Shown here: positions 10,276 through 23,218 of the stretch, piece after piece
How positions within the stretch are numbered: the first letter of the stretch is position 1
Layout: the number at the start of each line of letters is the position of its first letter
Source of the DNA: Magnaporthiopsis rhizophila
Lineage: Eukaryota; Ascomycota; Sordariomycetes; Magnaporthales; Magnaporthaceae
Assembly: GCA_003049465.1 (NCBI GenBank)
Contig: PYSS01000062.1
Coordinates: 155,139 to 219,138, forward strand
DNA: 64,000 bases
Direction of reading: 5' to 3'
Position numbers and translations under genes: made by a program
The notes under the pieces: generated by a model
The model's input: only the letters and a program-made list of their open reading frames with translations
Told to the model about the DNA's origin: nothing
Database searches by the model: none

Positions 10276-11424
10276 ATGGTCCGTGTCTCTCTTTTCTCGG
10301 CGGTGGCCGCGGCCTCTTTCATTGCGTCTGCGAGCGCTCTGGTCACACCGGCCCGCGACGTCGCAGTGGGCGCCGCGGCCAAGCTGGTGCCCAACGACCC
10401 GCGGGTCGAGTCCCGCAACGTCACTGTGCGCGGCAAGCACTACAAGTACCTGCTGGGCAAGCCCAAGGGCACCCAGAAGGGCACGATCCTCCTGATCCAT
10501 GGCTTCCCGGACCTCTCGTTCGGGTGGCGCAACCAGATCCCGGCGCTGCAGGAGGCCGGCTACCAGGTCATCGCGCCCGACATGCTGGGCTACGGCGGCA
10601 CCGACGCGCCCGACGCCATCGAGCCGTACGGCCTGAAGACGATGAGCGACGACATCGCCGCCATCCTCGACAAGGACTTCCCCCAGGAGCGCCAGGTCGT
10701 CATCGGCGGCCACGACTGGGGCGGCTTCTTCGTCTGGCGCTTCAGCGAGCACCACCCGAACAGGGTGTCGGGCGTCTTCAGCGTCTGCACCCCTTACGTC
10801 CCGCCGGCGCCCCAGTACGTGCCCCTAGAGCGCTACGTGCAGGCGATCCCCAACTTCCGCTACCAGCTCCAGTTCGCCGGTGACGAGGTGGTCAGCCAGA
10901 CGGCCAAGGGCGGCCGCGCCGTGGTGCGCCAGGTCCTCAACGCCATGTACGGCGGCAAGGCCAAGCCCGGGTCCGACGGCCAGCTCTTCAGCGTCGCGAG
11001 CGGCGTGCCGTTTGGCCACATCGCCAACCTGGAGAAGTCGGACAACATCTCGGACCAGGAGCTCGACTTCTACACCGACGAGATGATGCGCCACGGCTTC
11101 CGCGGCCCCACCAACTGGTACCGCACCCGCAAGGTCAACTTTGACGACGACCGCGTCCTCTTCGCCCGCGGCAAGGACTTCAAGATCCCCACCCCGGCCA
11201 TGTACATCGGCGCCTCGCGCGACCCCGCCCTGCCCGAGGCCATGTCCAATGGCATGGAGAAGTACTTTGCCACTCCTCTCAAGAGGGGCAGCGTCAACGC
11301 CACGCACTGGGCTCTGATCGAGGCCCCGCAGGATGTGAACAAGCTGATTCTGGAGTTCGCCGCCCAGGTGGGTTCTGCCCCCAAGGCGCCGGCGGCTGCC
11401 CCGAAGGCCAAGGCTTCCCTGTAA
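10276..11424 (+). CDS. Secreted epoxide hydrolase-like alpha/beta hydrolase
   Basis: A single exon of 382 residues. Residues 1-21 form a signal peptide (MVRVSLFSAVAAASFIASASA). The alpha/beta-hydrolase core has the oxyanion motif HGFP, the nucleophile D147 in GGHDWGG, the likely acid D316 (ASRDPALP) and the catalytic H344 (ATHWALIE). An Asp nucleophile with HGFP indicates epoxide hydrolase or haloalkane dehalogenase chemistry; epoxide hydrolase is far commoner in fungi. The C-terminus is a low-complexity Ala/Pro/Lys tail (KAPAAAPKAKASL), which is not a canonical peroxisomal signal. The start has a good context (CAACCATGG). The natural substrate is unknown and there are no biosynthetic-cluster genes beside it. 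Confidence 0.85.
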   Translation: MVRVSLFSAVAAASFIASASALVTPARDVAVGAAAKLVPNDPRVESRNVTVRGKHYKYLLGKPKGTQKGTILLIHGFPDLSFGWRNQIPALQEAGYQVIAPDMLGYGGTDAPDAIEPYGLKTMSDDIAAILDKDFPQERQVVIGGHDWGGFFVWRFSEHHPNRVSGVFSVCTPYVPPAPQYVPLERYVQAIPNFRYQLQFAGDEVVSQTAKGGRAVVRQVLNAMYGGKAKPGSDGQLFSVASGVPFGHIANLEKSDNISDQELDFYTDEMMRHGFRGPTNWYRTRKVNFDDDRVLFARGKDFKIPTPAMYIGASRDPALPEAMSNGMEKYFATPLKRGSVNATHWALIEAPQDVNKLILEFAAQVGSAPKAPAAAPKAKASL

Positions 11425-12231
11425 ACGACAAACTGTTGGATTCCTAGATCAGTCGTGCGCGTTCGGTCTATTTTTATACAAGGTTGGGGTGAGGTGTCCC
11501 GGAACATCACGGGCCCGCACGGGGTAGATCGGAGGAACAGGGCCTTTAGTGATCGGGCCTCCCGTATACATACCTGTTCCTTTGCTCTCCCTTTTGGCAG
11601 ATAGATCCCTTCCTCCATAAGGCAGAATACCAAGGACCATTGATCATACCATTGACGGCTATTTCCCGTCCCCTTTGAAGATGTCAGTGCCCATAGGAGT
11701 AACTGACTCCTAAAAAGTAGACGGGTGGATTATCACAGAGCTTTGCCCTACGGCGGAGGCGGTTTCTGAAGTGACATTATGAGAACCAAGCAATGATCCT
11801 CATCGAGTGCGAGTGGCCAGGGAGCAGGAAGGACTGCCCAGCGATTAGCGTTGTCAACAAAAAAGTTGGGCGCAAACAGGGTAGCATGCTTGGACAGGCC
11901 GGAGGCCGAGTTCACTTGGTCATGATGCTGTTTTCTTAATCTCATTACTTGTCCCCTGTCAGAAACCCCGGCTGTATGATGACCATCGGGTGCCCCGTCC
12001 CGGGTGTATTAGCCCATGGTGTAGATGAGTGACGCAAAGTCTCGACGCTCGAGCGCTCGGCAGTGGCCCCACGGCCGGCCACAGGCTCCCGATCGCTGGT
12101 ACCACATACCGTCATCGCCTGTTGCTCCTTGGATTGGTTGTGCTTCTACGACATGCACTCGTACCTGTGAACTGAGACTGGACAGTTCAACTGCCAGTGG
12201 TGTCGACCCAAGCAACCGGAGCAGCTCGTTT
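11425..12231. other. Convergent intergenic spacer hydrolase/CRIPT
   Basis: About 800 bases with 3' ends of two genes. No further feature was recognised. Confidence 0.5.
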
Positions 12232-12818
12232 TCACTTGGACGAGAACTTCTGCCCCGAGATGACGGGAGCGGCGCCGGCCTTGGCCTTGGAGTTGGACTT
12301 TCCGCACATGGCGCAGGCTGGAGTGTCGACAAGTCAAGTCAGCGGTGGATACAGAATCAAAGAACAGCCTGTTGCGAGAGAAGACGTACCGTCAGCTTTA
12401 TATGCGCAAGAGAGGCAGAATTTGTGCCCCTGGGAGATCTTGGTCTTGCATTTGTCGCAGGAGCTAATGGAGATGAGGGTCTGGTCAGGGCCTGGGCTTT
12501 TTCTTTGGTCTAGGAGAATAGCTGACAGGAATGGAGTCACACCTTGAATACTGAGCGTAAGGATTCTTGGCTCCTTTGGACAGTAGTTTGCTCTGCTCAG
12601 GCAGGTTGGCCATGTTAGAGCTGTTTTTCCTATTCGAGTTTCCTTCTGGAGCAGGGTCCTTGTACCTTGGCCACGCCTGTCTGGCCCAGCGTTGCCGATG
12701 GCTTCGACGAAGACGAGGACGATGCTGGTGAGCCGTAATACATTTCCGACTTTTTCTTTACGGCCGGCGTGGCCAAAGTTGTGCCCTTGGACAGTTTCTG
12801 GCACTTGGCGCAAACCAT
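12232..12818 (-). CDS. CRIPT-family cysteine-rich protein
   Basis: Four exons (12818-12666, 12592-12543, 12463-12390, 12317-12232) give 120 residues; human CRIPT has 101. It starts MVCAKCQKLSK and has four CxxC pairs in all: CAKC, CDKC, CLSC (KFCLSCAYKAD) and CAMC (ACAMCGKSNSK). These match the zinc-binding pattern of CRIPT from N- to C-terminus. The insert with a Ser run (PASSSSSSKP) explains the extra length. All splice phases agree, and only this exon set joins the cysteine motifs in one frame. In animals CRIPT binds PDZ domains; it is also linked to the minor spliceosome, so a neuronal role does not apply here. It is divergent from drs2. Confidence 0.88.
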
Positions 12819-13916
12819 GATGGACTGCAACTGATGCCAAGGGCTGCAGTTGATGAAACCTTGTGATCGACAATGAGCCCCACGACGGTTTGTCGGCTGC
12901 GACTGCGGGTAGGCTGTCTTGAGTATGAATACGAAGTCGTTTGTTCAAACGGCGAGAGTTGGAGTAGGTAGGTAGGAGGCGGAATGAGGCTGAGATGGGG
13001 AACAGCCACAACCGACTCTATGGGTGCATGTGGTGCTGAGACGGGGGCAGTTGAAGCGAACGATTCATGTGCAACAAACATTGGCTTTGGGTGCACCACA
13101 CGGCAGCCTGTTTCTGGTGGTCCACAGGGGGGCGTCACTGCCAGCCATCCCCTGACTGGAGCAAGGATGGCGTGGCTGGGCAAGCATGGTGCGCTGTTGG
13201 CTGATTGGACAGCTGCGCCGAGCCCGTGCAACATCAGACGTTCAATCTTCAACGGAAAGAGCGGCAGGGGCCTTGCAGCTGCGTAATCCAGTTCAGGCTT
13301 GTCTGTCGCGCAGCGCCTCACTGTGGTGACGTCCTCACAGCACCGCGCCTCCTGGGCTTTTTGGCGCAACCCATCGTCTCATGTCATTCCCTTTTGTCCT
13401 TTGTCCGTTAAGGTGATGCCCTTTTGCGGGAGGATCCCACAGCCACTTGATACTTGATTAGATTTCACACAGTGACTGAGCTCGAGACCCTTTTTTTTTC
13501 TGCCTTCATCGTGCTTTGCTTACTGGCTCAGGCGTCTGCTGTCAGGTACCACGCAGCCCAGTCCACTTTATTCATGGAACCAAAAAATAACGAGGCTGTG
13601 CGCATTTAGCACCACGACGGAATTAGCCAGCACACCATCCCTGAAAGCAACCGTCACGCCTCAGCGACAAGCCCACCCAAAGCCGGCTGTTGCTTGATTT
13701 CGCGACAAGCCACGTACCAACGCAGATTCACAAACGACATCACATAGACCTGGTAATATACCAATCCACAAACCCGAGACGCATTTTCCGCATGTCGTCG
13801 CTCCCCCAGTCATAACCCGACCGACTCGACAAAGAGGGGATCCAGACATCCTCCCTTTGCCCGCTTTGCCCAGCCGGGGCTGAAACTCGATCGCCGGAAG
13901 CGGCACAACGGCCAAT
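12819..13916. other. Divergent promoter region CRIPT/drs2
   Basis: About 1.1 kb. A TAGGTAGGTAGG run lies near 12965-12977. Nothing coding was recognised. Confidence 0.5.
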
Positions 13917-16900
13917 ATGGCTGGTCAACAACCGCCACCTGGCCGGCCCGGTGCCGCAAGACCGAACGACGACCTCCTGCTCGATCTCGACAACGACCAG
14001 CCCGTCTACGGCGGCGGCCAGCGATCCGACGTCAACGACGATGACCTTCTCCGATTTCACAACCAGGACCCTGCGCAGGGTCGCCCGTCCATCTCGTACG
14101 ACGACTTTGTCGGAGCTGGCGGCCAGGGTGCTTATGGCAGCACATCGCCTCCGTCGGCAAGACGCCCGTCGGCGCCGGGAGGCCCGTCTGCATCCGCCGC
14201 GCAGCAGCAGCCCGGGCCGTACTCTTCCAACACGGGCCGAAGCCGCAACTACAGCCAGACCTCAGATCTTAACAACTACCAGAGATACGCCGACGACCTG
14301 GACGACTACTCGGAGGAGGCGCACTCGTACTACCAGCATGGCGGCAGCGGATCCGCGGACGGCCGGCGAACCTCAAATCAAGACAACGCGCGTCAGAGGA
14401 ACAGCGTTCTGAGTTTGGGCGGCGGCATGCTAGGCCGAGCTAAAAACATGCTGGGTATGGGAGGGCCAGGCGGCTATTCAGAAATGGACCTTCCGTTGAC
14501 GGAGTCGGGAGGACAACAGAGGGCCAATACCGGCGGCGATCGAGGTCGGCAGCCCGACGACCAAGGGCAGCAGCAGAAGAAGGGGAAGAAGTTCGACATG
14601 GGCAACTTCAAGTTCGGCTTCGGCCGCTCCAAGCCCGACCCATCGACCCTGGGCCCTCGCGTCATCCACCTCAACAACCCCCCCGCCAACGCGCCCAGCA
14701 AGTTCATCGACAACCACGTCTCGACGGCAAAATACAACGTCGCCACCTTCCTGCCCAAGTTCCTCTACGAGCAGTTCTCCAAGTTCGCAAACATCTTCTT
14801 CCTTTTTACCGCCATGCTACAGCAGATCCCGGGCCTGTCCCCGACCAACAAGTACACCACAATCGGCCCTCTGATCGTCGTGCTGATGGTCTCGGCCGGC
14901 AAGGAGATGGTGGAGGACTACCGAAGGAAGCAGGCCGACAAGGCCCTCAACATATCCAAGGCCAGGGTCCTGAGGGGCTCGACGTTCGAGGAGACCAAGT
15001 GGATCAACGTTGCCGTGGGCGACATCGTCCGCGTCGAGTCCGAGGAGCCCTTCCCGGCCGACATCGTGCTCCTGGCCAGCTCCGAGCCTGAGGGCCTGTG
15101 CTACATCGAGACGGCGAACCTGGACGGCGAGACCAACCTTAAGATCAAGCAGGCCATTCCCGAGACGTCGGGCCTGATGAGCTCCAGCGAACTGAGCAGG
15201 CTCGGCGGCAGGATCCGGTCCGAGCAGCCCAACAGCAGCCTGTACACGTACGAGGCGACCCTGACCATGCAGGCCGGCGGCGGCGAGAAGGAGCTGCCGC
15301 TGAACCCCGAGCAGCTCCTGCTGCGAGGCGCCACTCTGCGCAACACCCCCTGGATCCACGGCGCCGTCGTCTTCACTGGCCACGAGACCAAGCTCATGCG
15401 CAACGCAACGGCGGCGCCCATCAAGCGGACAAAGGTTGAGCGGCAGCTGAACGTTGCCGTCATGGGCCTGGTTGGCATTCTTCTCATCCTGTCGGTGGTG
15501 TGCACCATCGGCGATCTTGTTACGCGCAAGGTCTTTGACGGCTCGCTCACCTACCTGTTTCTCCCCGAGGCCATAGACGCCCTCGAGGTTTTCAGGGTGA
15601 TCCTCCGAGACATGGTCACCTACTGGGTTCTTTTCTCCGCCCTCGTTCCCATCTCGCTCTTTGTCACGCTCGAGGTCGTCAAGTACTGGCATGGCATCCT
15701 AATCAACGACGACCTCGACATCTACCACGACAAGACGGACACGCCTGCCAACTGCCGAACGTCCAGCTTGGTCGAGGAGCTGGGCATGGTCGAGTACGTC
15801 TTCTCGGACAAGACCGGAACCCTAACGTGCAACATAATGGAATTTAAACAGTGCACCATCGCCGGCATCATGTATGGAGAGGACGTTGCCGAGGACCGCC
15901 GCGCCACCGTGCAGGACGGCATGGAGGTTGGGATCCACGATTTCAACCAGCTGAGACAGAACCTGAAGACGCACAAGACGGCCCCAGCCATTGAGCATTT
16001 TCTGGCACTGCTGGCCACCTGCCATACGGTCATCCCCGAGCGTGACGAGAAGGCGGGCAAGATCAAGTACCAGGCGGCCTCGCCGGACGAGGGCGCGCTC
16101 GTGCAGGGCGCGGCCGACCTGGGCTACAAGTTCACGGCGCGGAAGCCCCGCGTGGTGATCATCGAGGTCGAAGGCCGGGAGCTGGAGTACGAGCTGCTGG
16201 CCGTGTGCGAGTTCAATTCAACGAGGAAGCGCATGTCGGCCATCTACCGCTGCCCCGACGGCAAGATACGCATCTACTGCAAGGGTGCCGACACGGTCAT
16301 CCTGGAGCGGCTCAACGAGAGCAACCCGCACATCGAAATGACGCTTCAGCACCTGGAGGAGTACGCCTCGGAAGGCCTGAGAACGCTCTGCCTGGCCATG
16401 CGCGAGATCCCAGAGCACGAGTTCCAGGAGTGGCTCGCTGTTTTCGAAAAGGCGCAGACGACCGTGTCCGGAAACCGGGCCGAGGAGCTGGACAAGGCGG
16501 CCGAGCTCATCGAGCACGACTTTTACCTGCTGGGCGCGACGGCCATCGAGGACAAACTCCAGGACGGCGTGCCCGAGACGATACACACGATGCAGAACGC
16601 CGGAATCAAGGTCTGGGTGCTGACGGGCGACCGGCAGGAGACGGCCATCAACATCGGCATGAGCTGCAAGCTGCTGAGCGAGGACATGACGCTCTTGATC
16701 GTGAACGAGGAGACGGCGGCGGCCACGCGCGACAACATTCAGAAGAAGCTCGAGGCGATCCGAACGCAGGCCCACGGGACGATCGAGCTGGAGACGCTCG
16801 CGCTCATCATCGACGGCAAGTCTCTGACGTACGCTCTGGAGCCCGAGCTCGACCGCATGTTCCTGGACCTGGCCGTCATGTGCAAGGCTGTTATTTGCTG

Positions 16901-18126
16901 CCGTGTATCGCCGCTGCAGAAGGCGCTGGTGGTCAAGCTGGTCAAGAAGTACCAGAAGGAGTCGATCCTGCTCGCCATCGGCGACGGGGCCAACGACGTG
17001 GCCATGATCCAGGCGGCGCACATCGGCATCGGCATCAGCGGCATGGAGGGCCTGCAAGCGGCGCGCAGTGCGGACGTGTCGATCGCGCAGTTCCGCTTCC
17101 TGCGCAAGCTGCTGCTGGTTCACGGCGCGTGGAGCTACCAGCGCGTCAGCAAGGCGATCCTATTCTCCTTCTACAAAAACATCACGCTCTACATGACGCA
17201 GTTCTGGTACACGTTCCAGAACGTCTTCTCGGGCCAGATCATCTACGAGTCGTGGTCGCTATCGTTCTACAATGTGCTCTTCACGGTGCTGCCGCCGCTG
17301 GCCCTGGGCATCCTAGACCAGTACGTGTCGGCCGGCCTCCTGGACAAGTACCCGCAGCTGTACAGCGCCGGGCAGCAGAACCGGGCGTTCAAGTTCAAGA
17401 ACTTTGCGCAGTGGATCGCGACGGCCATGTACCACTCGCTTGCGCTGTACATCGGCGGCGTCATCTTTTGGTACTGGGACCTAATCCTGGCCGACGGCAA
17501 GATGGCGGGCAAGTGGGTTTGGGGAACGGCCCTGTACGGCGCCGTGCTGCTGACGGTGCTGGGCAAGGCGGCCCTCATCACCAGCAACTGGACAAAGTAC
17601 CACGTCATCTCGATCCCGGGGTCCTTTGCCATCTGGGTCGTCTTCATCGTCTTCTACGCCAGCATCTTCCCGCGCTTCGGCATCTCTACCGAGTACGACG
17701 GCCTAGTGCCGCACCTCTTCTCCAGCGCCGTCTTCTGGATCCAGCTCTTTGTCCTGCCGGCCTTCTGCCTCCTGCGCGACTTTGCCTGGAAGTACTCCAA
17801 GCGCATGTATCGCCCCGAGTCATACCACCACATCCAGGAGATCCAAAAGTACAATATTCAGGACTACAGGCCTCGGTACGTTTGTTCTCTTTTGACCCTG
17901 CTACGCCTGGTCTCGCGTCTCTGCTAACCTTGTGTGCTCCCCCTAATACAGCATGGACCAATTCCAAAAGGCTATTCGCAAGGTCCGTCAAGTCCAGCGG
18001 ATGCGAAAGCAGCGCGGCTATGCCTTCTCGGCAGCGGACGAGTCTCAGACTCGTGTATTACAAGCATACGACACCACTCAACAACGTGGCCGGTATGGAG
18101 AGATGATATCCTCCAAGGGGAGGTGA
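13917..18126 (+). CDS. drs2: P4-ATPase phospholipid flippase, Drs2 type
   Basis: Exon 1 (13917-17875) and exon 2 (17952-18126) give 1,377 residues; yeast Drs2 has 1,355. The N-terminal ~230 residues are Gly/Gln/Ser-rich and disordered. P-type ATPase motifs are all present: DGET at 403-406 (actuator), PISL at 578-581 in transmembrane helix 4 (the P4 signature), the phosphorylated D631 in SDKTGTLT, TGDRQE around 904-909, and GDGANDVAMIQ from about 1022. About ten membrane helices are visible. The spliced C-terminus (QRMRKQRGYAFS) matches the conserved Drs2 regulatory tail and would be lost without the intron. Drs2 flips phosphatidylserine and phosphatidylethanolamine in the trans-Golgi with a Cdc50 partner, driving vesicle budding. 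Confidence 0.96.
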
Positions 18127-19000
18127 TTATGACGCTAGACTATGACGGTAGCGACCAAAATGACTTGGGCTTGGTGTTATTTGTGGGTTTTCTTTTGTGT
18201 GTCTGTTCAGTGTCTAAATTATCATTCCTATTCCTGAAACCTCTTCCTTTACTCCAGGCCCGTTTTCGGTGATAGTTTAGGAGCGGGTGGATGGTGGGAA
18301 CCAACTGTTTTGTGGCGAGGTCCACCAGCTTTTATTCATCTGCTTTTTCCATGGTTATTCCCTCTGTTGCCAGCATCCTCCGCGGCGGAACCCATCGTCT
18401 TTTTCTGTTTGAGTCGACACAAAAGATCTCACACGAGAGTTCTTTGGAGAGAAAAAAAAAGTACTCGTGGAAAATCACCTTTGTGCCCGACATCCTCCCT
18501 CCTGATCCCACCTGATTTCCTGTGCATCAACCATCCCTTCCATGTCAACCTAGCACACATCCCCACTATCTATTGCTTTCCGGTCTCGCCTCGTCTTATT
18601 TCCATGTGTATTTCCGGGACGGGGGGTTGATCCTTGCACTTGCCACGCGGGCAAAGGCTAGGTGGGTGGGAGAGGAGGGTAGGACCGGATGGGAATGAAT
18701 GGCACGGGATGGGATGGGATGTGCTGCTACAGCCGCAACCAGCCAGCTAGCAGCAAAGAACAAGAAAACAATCGGGAGGGCCGGCGGAAGGCCGGAGGAT
18801 CGGGATTACAAAAACAACGGATGTATGAAAAAAGGCTATATGTTTTATGTACAACGCTAGCAGGCCTGGGTGGTGGCCTTTGTGTCTCTCTTGGTGCCAT
18901 TCGGCCGGCCGTGATTTCTCTGCATTTGAAACCGATACCACACCGTTTTCTGGGCCTTGGGGTACCCCAAAATGTGGATGCTGCTCTGCTCTGGGATTCG

Positions 19001-19030
19001 TGCTGTGCTGTGCTGTGCTGTGCTGTGCTG
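19001..19030 (+). repeat. (TGCTG)6 pentanucleotide microsatellite
   Basis: Six perfect copies of TGCTG. Confidence 0.9.
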
Positions 19031-19230
19031 ACATGGCTGTTGCAGGTACACCGCAGCGGTGCAGGACAGCAACATCAACAGCCTCGTCTCGCGGTGCCTT
19101 CTGTGGCTCTTTTTTTTTCATCATTTTCTTTTTCTGCGTCTCTGCCCAATTGAGAGGTTCCAGCTTTCCTGTGTGACCGTGACGGGCACCACCCGCTCTG
19201 CTGTTTTCCCGCCTCACTGCCATATCTACT

Positions 19231-19234
<4 letters not shown>

Positions 19235-19273
<39 letters not shown>
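19235..19273 (+). repeat. (TC)n dinucleotide microsatellite
   Basis: About 39 bases of uninterrupted TC repeat. Confidence 0.95.
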
Positions 19274-19275
<2 letters not shown>

Positions 19276-21227
19276 CATTACCGTGGTACCGTAGCTCATC
19301 AGCCACCGGAAATGTGTTGTTTCCCCGCCCAGCCTAGCTCGCCCCCAACCGAACCTATTCGCTCGATCGATTACCCTCACACACGGATGGTTGCAGCTAG
19401 CTAGACACGCTAGAGGGTGAGGGGTGCGAGCAAGGTGACGCAAAAGTTGCGTCTCTGGTGCCGCCCATCGGCGACGAGACTGCGACCCTCCCCGTGAGGG
19501 AACGCATAGTACTGGGAATAAAGGAAGAGTGAGAGCTGGGGCGGATGTAGACGGCAGGGTGGAAATTATCTGCGGCGGGTGCGCCGCCGACTTTGCGCGG
19601 ATGAGGAAGCACTTTGCAGCTCTTCTGTGGGTAGGTACCTAGATTGATGGATAGGCATCGGGTCCTGTCGAGCCCTCTTGTTCTTAACGTACCTAGATAC
19701 AGTCTCAGGGTCGGATCGGTGATCTCGGCTTGTCTTGGTTTCCTTGCCGGCTACCACCTACGTCACCCTCATATACCGCACCACACCCTCTCTTTGTATC
19801 TATACATTTGCGGTCCGCCGTTGTGCAGCTTGGGCCTTTCCCCTCTTGTAATCAAAATCTCAAATCCCGACCGGTGACCGCCCGTCGGCCCTCGGCCTCG
19901 GCACATGATGAACACACGAGGTACGCACCCGAGACAACGGCGATCGGTGGTACGGGGCTAGGTCGGTAGCCGGAGGCACGGTGAAGCCAGCAGGTACCTG
20001 AGCAGGTATCTGCGTGAGCACGGAGTGTCGCTGTTTAGCTCTGTCCGAGGTGGTAACCTGGCTGGGTACCTAAATACAGCCTACCTCCCATCTAGGTAGG
20101 TAGAACAGCGACAGGCTTGCTTGGCCAATCTCGCGCGTTGCCCTTAGCCTCGACGCCGCAGGCCCGATATTGCAGTTACAGTCGCCCAAAATCCCCTCTC
20201 GGTCTCGGCAGGATAGCACAGCGTGAAAATACGGCCAAGAGGATGTAGGACTCCACTCATCCCTTACCGCCCGCCAAACGTTTCCCCCCTGATGCTCGTT
20301 GGCATGAAAAAATCACACCCTTTTTTCTTCACTCCATGATTGGTGATTTTGACCCTGCATGTCCTAGATCCGTGCCCAGGACCGGAGAAGAATGGGAGGA
20401 CGCACGGGGGTTGGCGTGTGTTCCTATTCGCTGTTCGGTGGTTACGGGGCGGGGAACCTCCTCTCCTTCTCCTCACTTCACATGCGGCCGAGCCTTAAAG
20501 CAGAAGGATAGCGATGCCGGCTGGGTGTGGGCGATGCAGGTAGGTTTTTTTTTGGTTGTCCAATCAGCCTCACTCGGGCCCTGTGTCGGATAAAAGAAGA
20601 TGATGATGATGACATTTGGAGCAGTGGCCATTTGTTGAGAAATAGGTAATAGAAAAACAGGCAGCACACTAACTGGCCTATCCGGCCGGGTATCATCCTC
20701 CTGCTTCGCCCTTGCATTGCATGCACCTGTCACAGCTCCACCTCAACGACGCAAGCCGCTGCAGAGTACCCGTGTAGAACAGGCAGGACAAGGCTATCCG
20801 GCGTGGTCGAACACGATTGGCGGGCGTCGGTCTCCTCTCCAGATTTGGCCTGCCACCATCGTAACCACTTTATCCATTTCCACGGGAGCGAGGAGAAGCG
20901 AGGGTAAGGAATGTGCTTCCTTAGCTCCTTCTGTCTGCTGCTCGGCCGCCGTCTGCTCCATATTGCCACGATATTGCAGGACACAGGATCACGAGGTCCA
21001 TATTTCTGCACCCTTACTTGTTGTTCTCTCAATCAACTTTGTCTCTGATTTTGCACTACGTGATTGAGCCAAATATGCTCGGCTGTATTCCATCTATCTA
21101 CAAAAGGTGCCTTGCTGTCTATTTTGTGTAAGCCGCCGGGGCTGACAAGACGCCCCAGACAGGACGACAGGGCGTCGTGATAGATTAGACAAGGCATGGC
21201 TGCAGGCAGAGAGAGCACAGGGGGGAA

Positions 21228-21237
21228 TACCTAGGTA
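21228..21237. repeat. TACCTAGGTA palindrome
   Basis: A perfect 10-base palindrome. Identical copies lie at 3658-3667 and 22830-22839, a related TAGGTACCTA at 19632-19641, and a 9/10 copy at 61362-61371. All are outside coding sequence. Confidence 0.7.
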
Positions 21238-21532
21238 CCCAACACGGTCGTTTGGTGTTACCCAAGCACCCGGATGGCCACAAGGACAGCTCAGCGTCGC
21301 AACCGAAACTACCGCCCGCCGCCGCCGCCGTTCCCAAGGCCAGCTACAGGTGGGTGGGGTTTGGATCTAGTTCCTCCTTCCCTTCTGCGTCGTCCCACCT
21401 GGGCTCTCTCGCTCTTGTGAGACGGGCATGCCTAGCAATGTGGGAGAAGCCCAAAAAGTAAAATGATTATTGATCATTAGAGAAATGGGGTTCATTTAAC
21501 AGCGGCTAGTGATAATAATCCATTTGTCCAAA

Positions 21533-21533
<1 letters not shown>

Positions 21534-21567
<34 letters not shown>
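21534..21567 (+). repeat. Poly(A) tract, 34 bases
   Basis: Uninterrupted A run. Flanks show no target-site duplication or retroelement body. Confidence 0.9.
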
Positions 21568-21568
<1 letters not shown>

Positions 21569-21898
21569 AACCAATGCATCCTCGCACGCCCTCGCCCGGG
21601 CGCGCACCTTTCCCATGTGTTGTGTTTTTTGATGTCCTCCTCCTCCTCCTTTCTACCTATGTAAATGCCATCCAATGAGTAATGAAGAAGAGTAAAAAGT
21701 AAGTAGAGATGATTTTGTAGCACAGCTTAGACAACAGAGCGAGCCAGAGGCGGGCCGGGTAGGAAAGACGGCGCAAAGATGTGAAAGATATAGCAAAGCA
21801 AGAAAACAAAAGCTGCCGCGCCCGCAAACTCCTAGCAGGACAGAGGCCGGATAGGTTCTCGAGAGAGGTCCACCGACTTTGTCATGATGCAAGGTGAC

Positions 21899-21920
21899 AA
21901 AAAAAAAAAAAAAAAAAAAA
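21899..21920 (+). repeat. Poly(A) tract, 22 bases
   Basis: Uninterrupted A run about 330 bases beyond the previous tract. Confidence 0.9.
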
Positions 21921-22022
21921 GCCAAAGTCGTATCTTCGTTCTCCCTCGGTCGAGGGAGGTCGTGTGCAATATAATTGATGAGAAATCATGGGACCACCAG
22001 AGCAGGACAGAGGTGGTGCTTG

Positions 22023-22048
22023 CTGGTGTATTGGTGTATTGGTGTATT
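22023..22048 (+). repeat. Tandem TGGTGTAT-type repeat, three copies
   Basis: Three consecutive 8-base copies of the TGGTGTAT phrase. Confidence 0.8.
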
Positions 22049-22281
22049 CCTCCGACCATCCTCCGTTTTCCTTTCTGTCGTGTGCGTCATTCACAGCTTT
22101 GCTTCCCTGGCGATGATAGGAGGGAAAAAACCCCATGCCCCAAGTCGGGCGCGCTCTAAGCGAGCGAGCGAGCGTTGCGTCTTCCGAACCGTAAATTGCC
22201 AGGTGGGCAGAATAGGTAGGAGCTTGTAGCGAAGCAAATGAATAAATAAAAAAGGGAGATGGATGGATGGATAGCGCGGGG

Positions 22282-22305
22282 GTTGCGTTGCGTTGCGTTG
22301 CGTTG
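22282..22305 (+). repeat. (GTTGC)n pentanucleotide repeat
   Basis: Nearly five perfect copies of GTTGC. A short GATG run lies just upstream at about 22257-22272. Confidence 0.85.
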
Positions 22306-23218
22306 GCCGTTGAAAAAAAATAAATAAGAAAAAAACGGATGTTAATAACAGATAGCCAGCGAGGACGCGGCTGCCACCTGTCTCGCTGCTGCTGCTGCTG
22401 CTCCGTTTTTTTTCCCCTTCATTTTCCCCCGCCTTCTTGTTCTTCTTTTTCCCTTCCTTCGAGAAAAAATCAAAAGAGGGAGGGTGACCCCGCGTGCGGA
22501 GAGGGGGGGGGGGGTGCATAGCCGAGGGAGTAGGTAGAGAAAAGACACGACCCAAGCAGGGCAGCCAGGCTAGAAAGTAGATAACAGGTAAGGTAAGGTA
22601 CCTCCCTCCGGAGCTTACCCCCACAGCCAAGCAAAACGCGGGCTGAGTCTAGCTGCTGAGGACAGTTGCTTGATTTGAGTCCATTGGACGCCTTTTTGGG
22701 GGGTTTTGTTTTTCAGACTGGTTATTGGTCGCGATGCAGTGAGATTCCATCGCCGAGATTGACACCCACCCACCCAATTCGCCCGCCCACTCCTCCGTTT
22801 TTTTGCTTCTCCGTCTTCTTCTGCCCAGGTACCTAGGTAGGCAGGTTGCTGCCTCCAGGTGGTGGTGGTACTGGTACGTACTTGTCGATAGAGTTGGCTT
22901 GCACCAGCGTGATTGGCCTTTAAACCGCTCACATGACCGCTTGACTAGAGCAAGCCACAGCGGAGTCGTTGCGTCGTCGAGCTGGCGCTTTGGCCGAGGC
23001 CCGGCTGGGTTGAAGCTCCCCGTTCCTCTGCCCTTTTCCTTTCCGCAGACGAATGTGAGATTGAGTGGTGGTTCATGTTATTTTTTTTTTATTTTTTTTG
23101 CCTTATTTTTTTCTCTTTTTGCCCTTTTTTTTTTTAAAAAAAAAAATCATTATTTGTTGCCTTCTTCCCACCTCTAACCAAGGCTCGCTGGTTGTGAGTA
23201 AAACAAAGTCGGCACGAC

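Larger units (their letters stand above)
18127..23218. other. 5.1-kb convergent intergenic region drs2/Ecl1-like
   Basis: No open frame here looks like protein. The region holds a (TC)n run, (TGCTG)6, two poly(A) tracts, short tandem repeats of GTGTATTG, GATG and GTTGC, and several TACCTAGGTA-like palindromes. A convergent spacer this large is unusual for this window and may hold long 3' untranslated regions or noncoding transcripts. No transposon protein or terminal repeat was found. Confidence 0.5.

Noticed and set aside
16205..18106. 633-codon open frame on + inside drs2
   Set aside because: It overlaps the flippase in another frame, is Arg/His/Gly/Ala-rich as GC-rich shadows are, and has no family motif.
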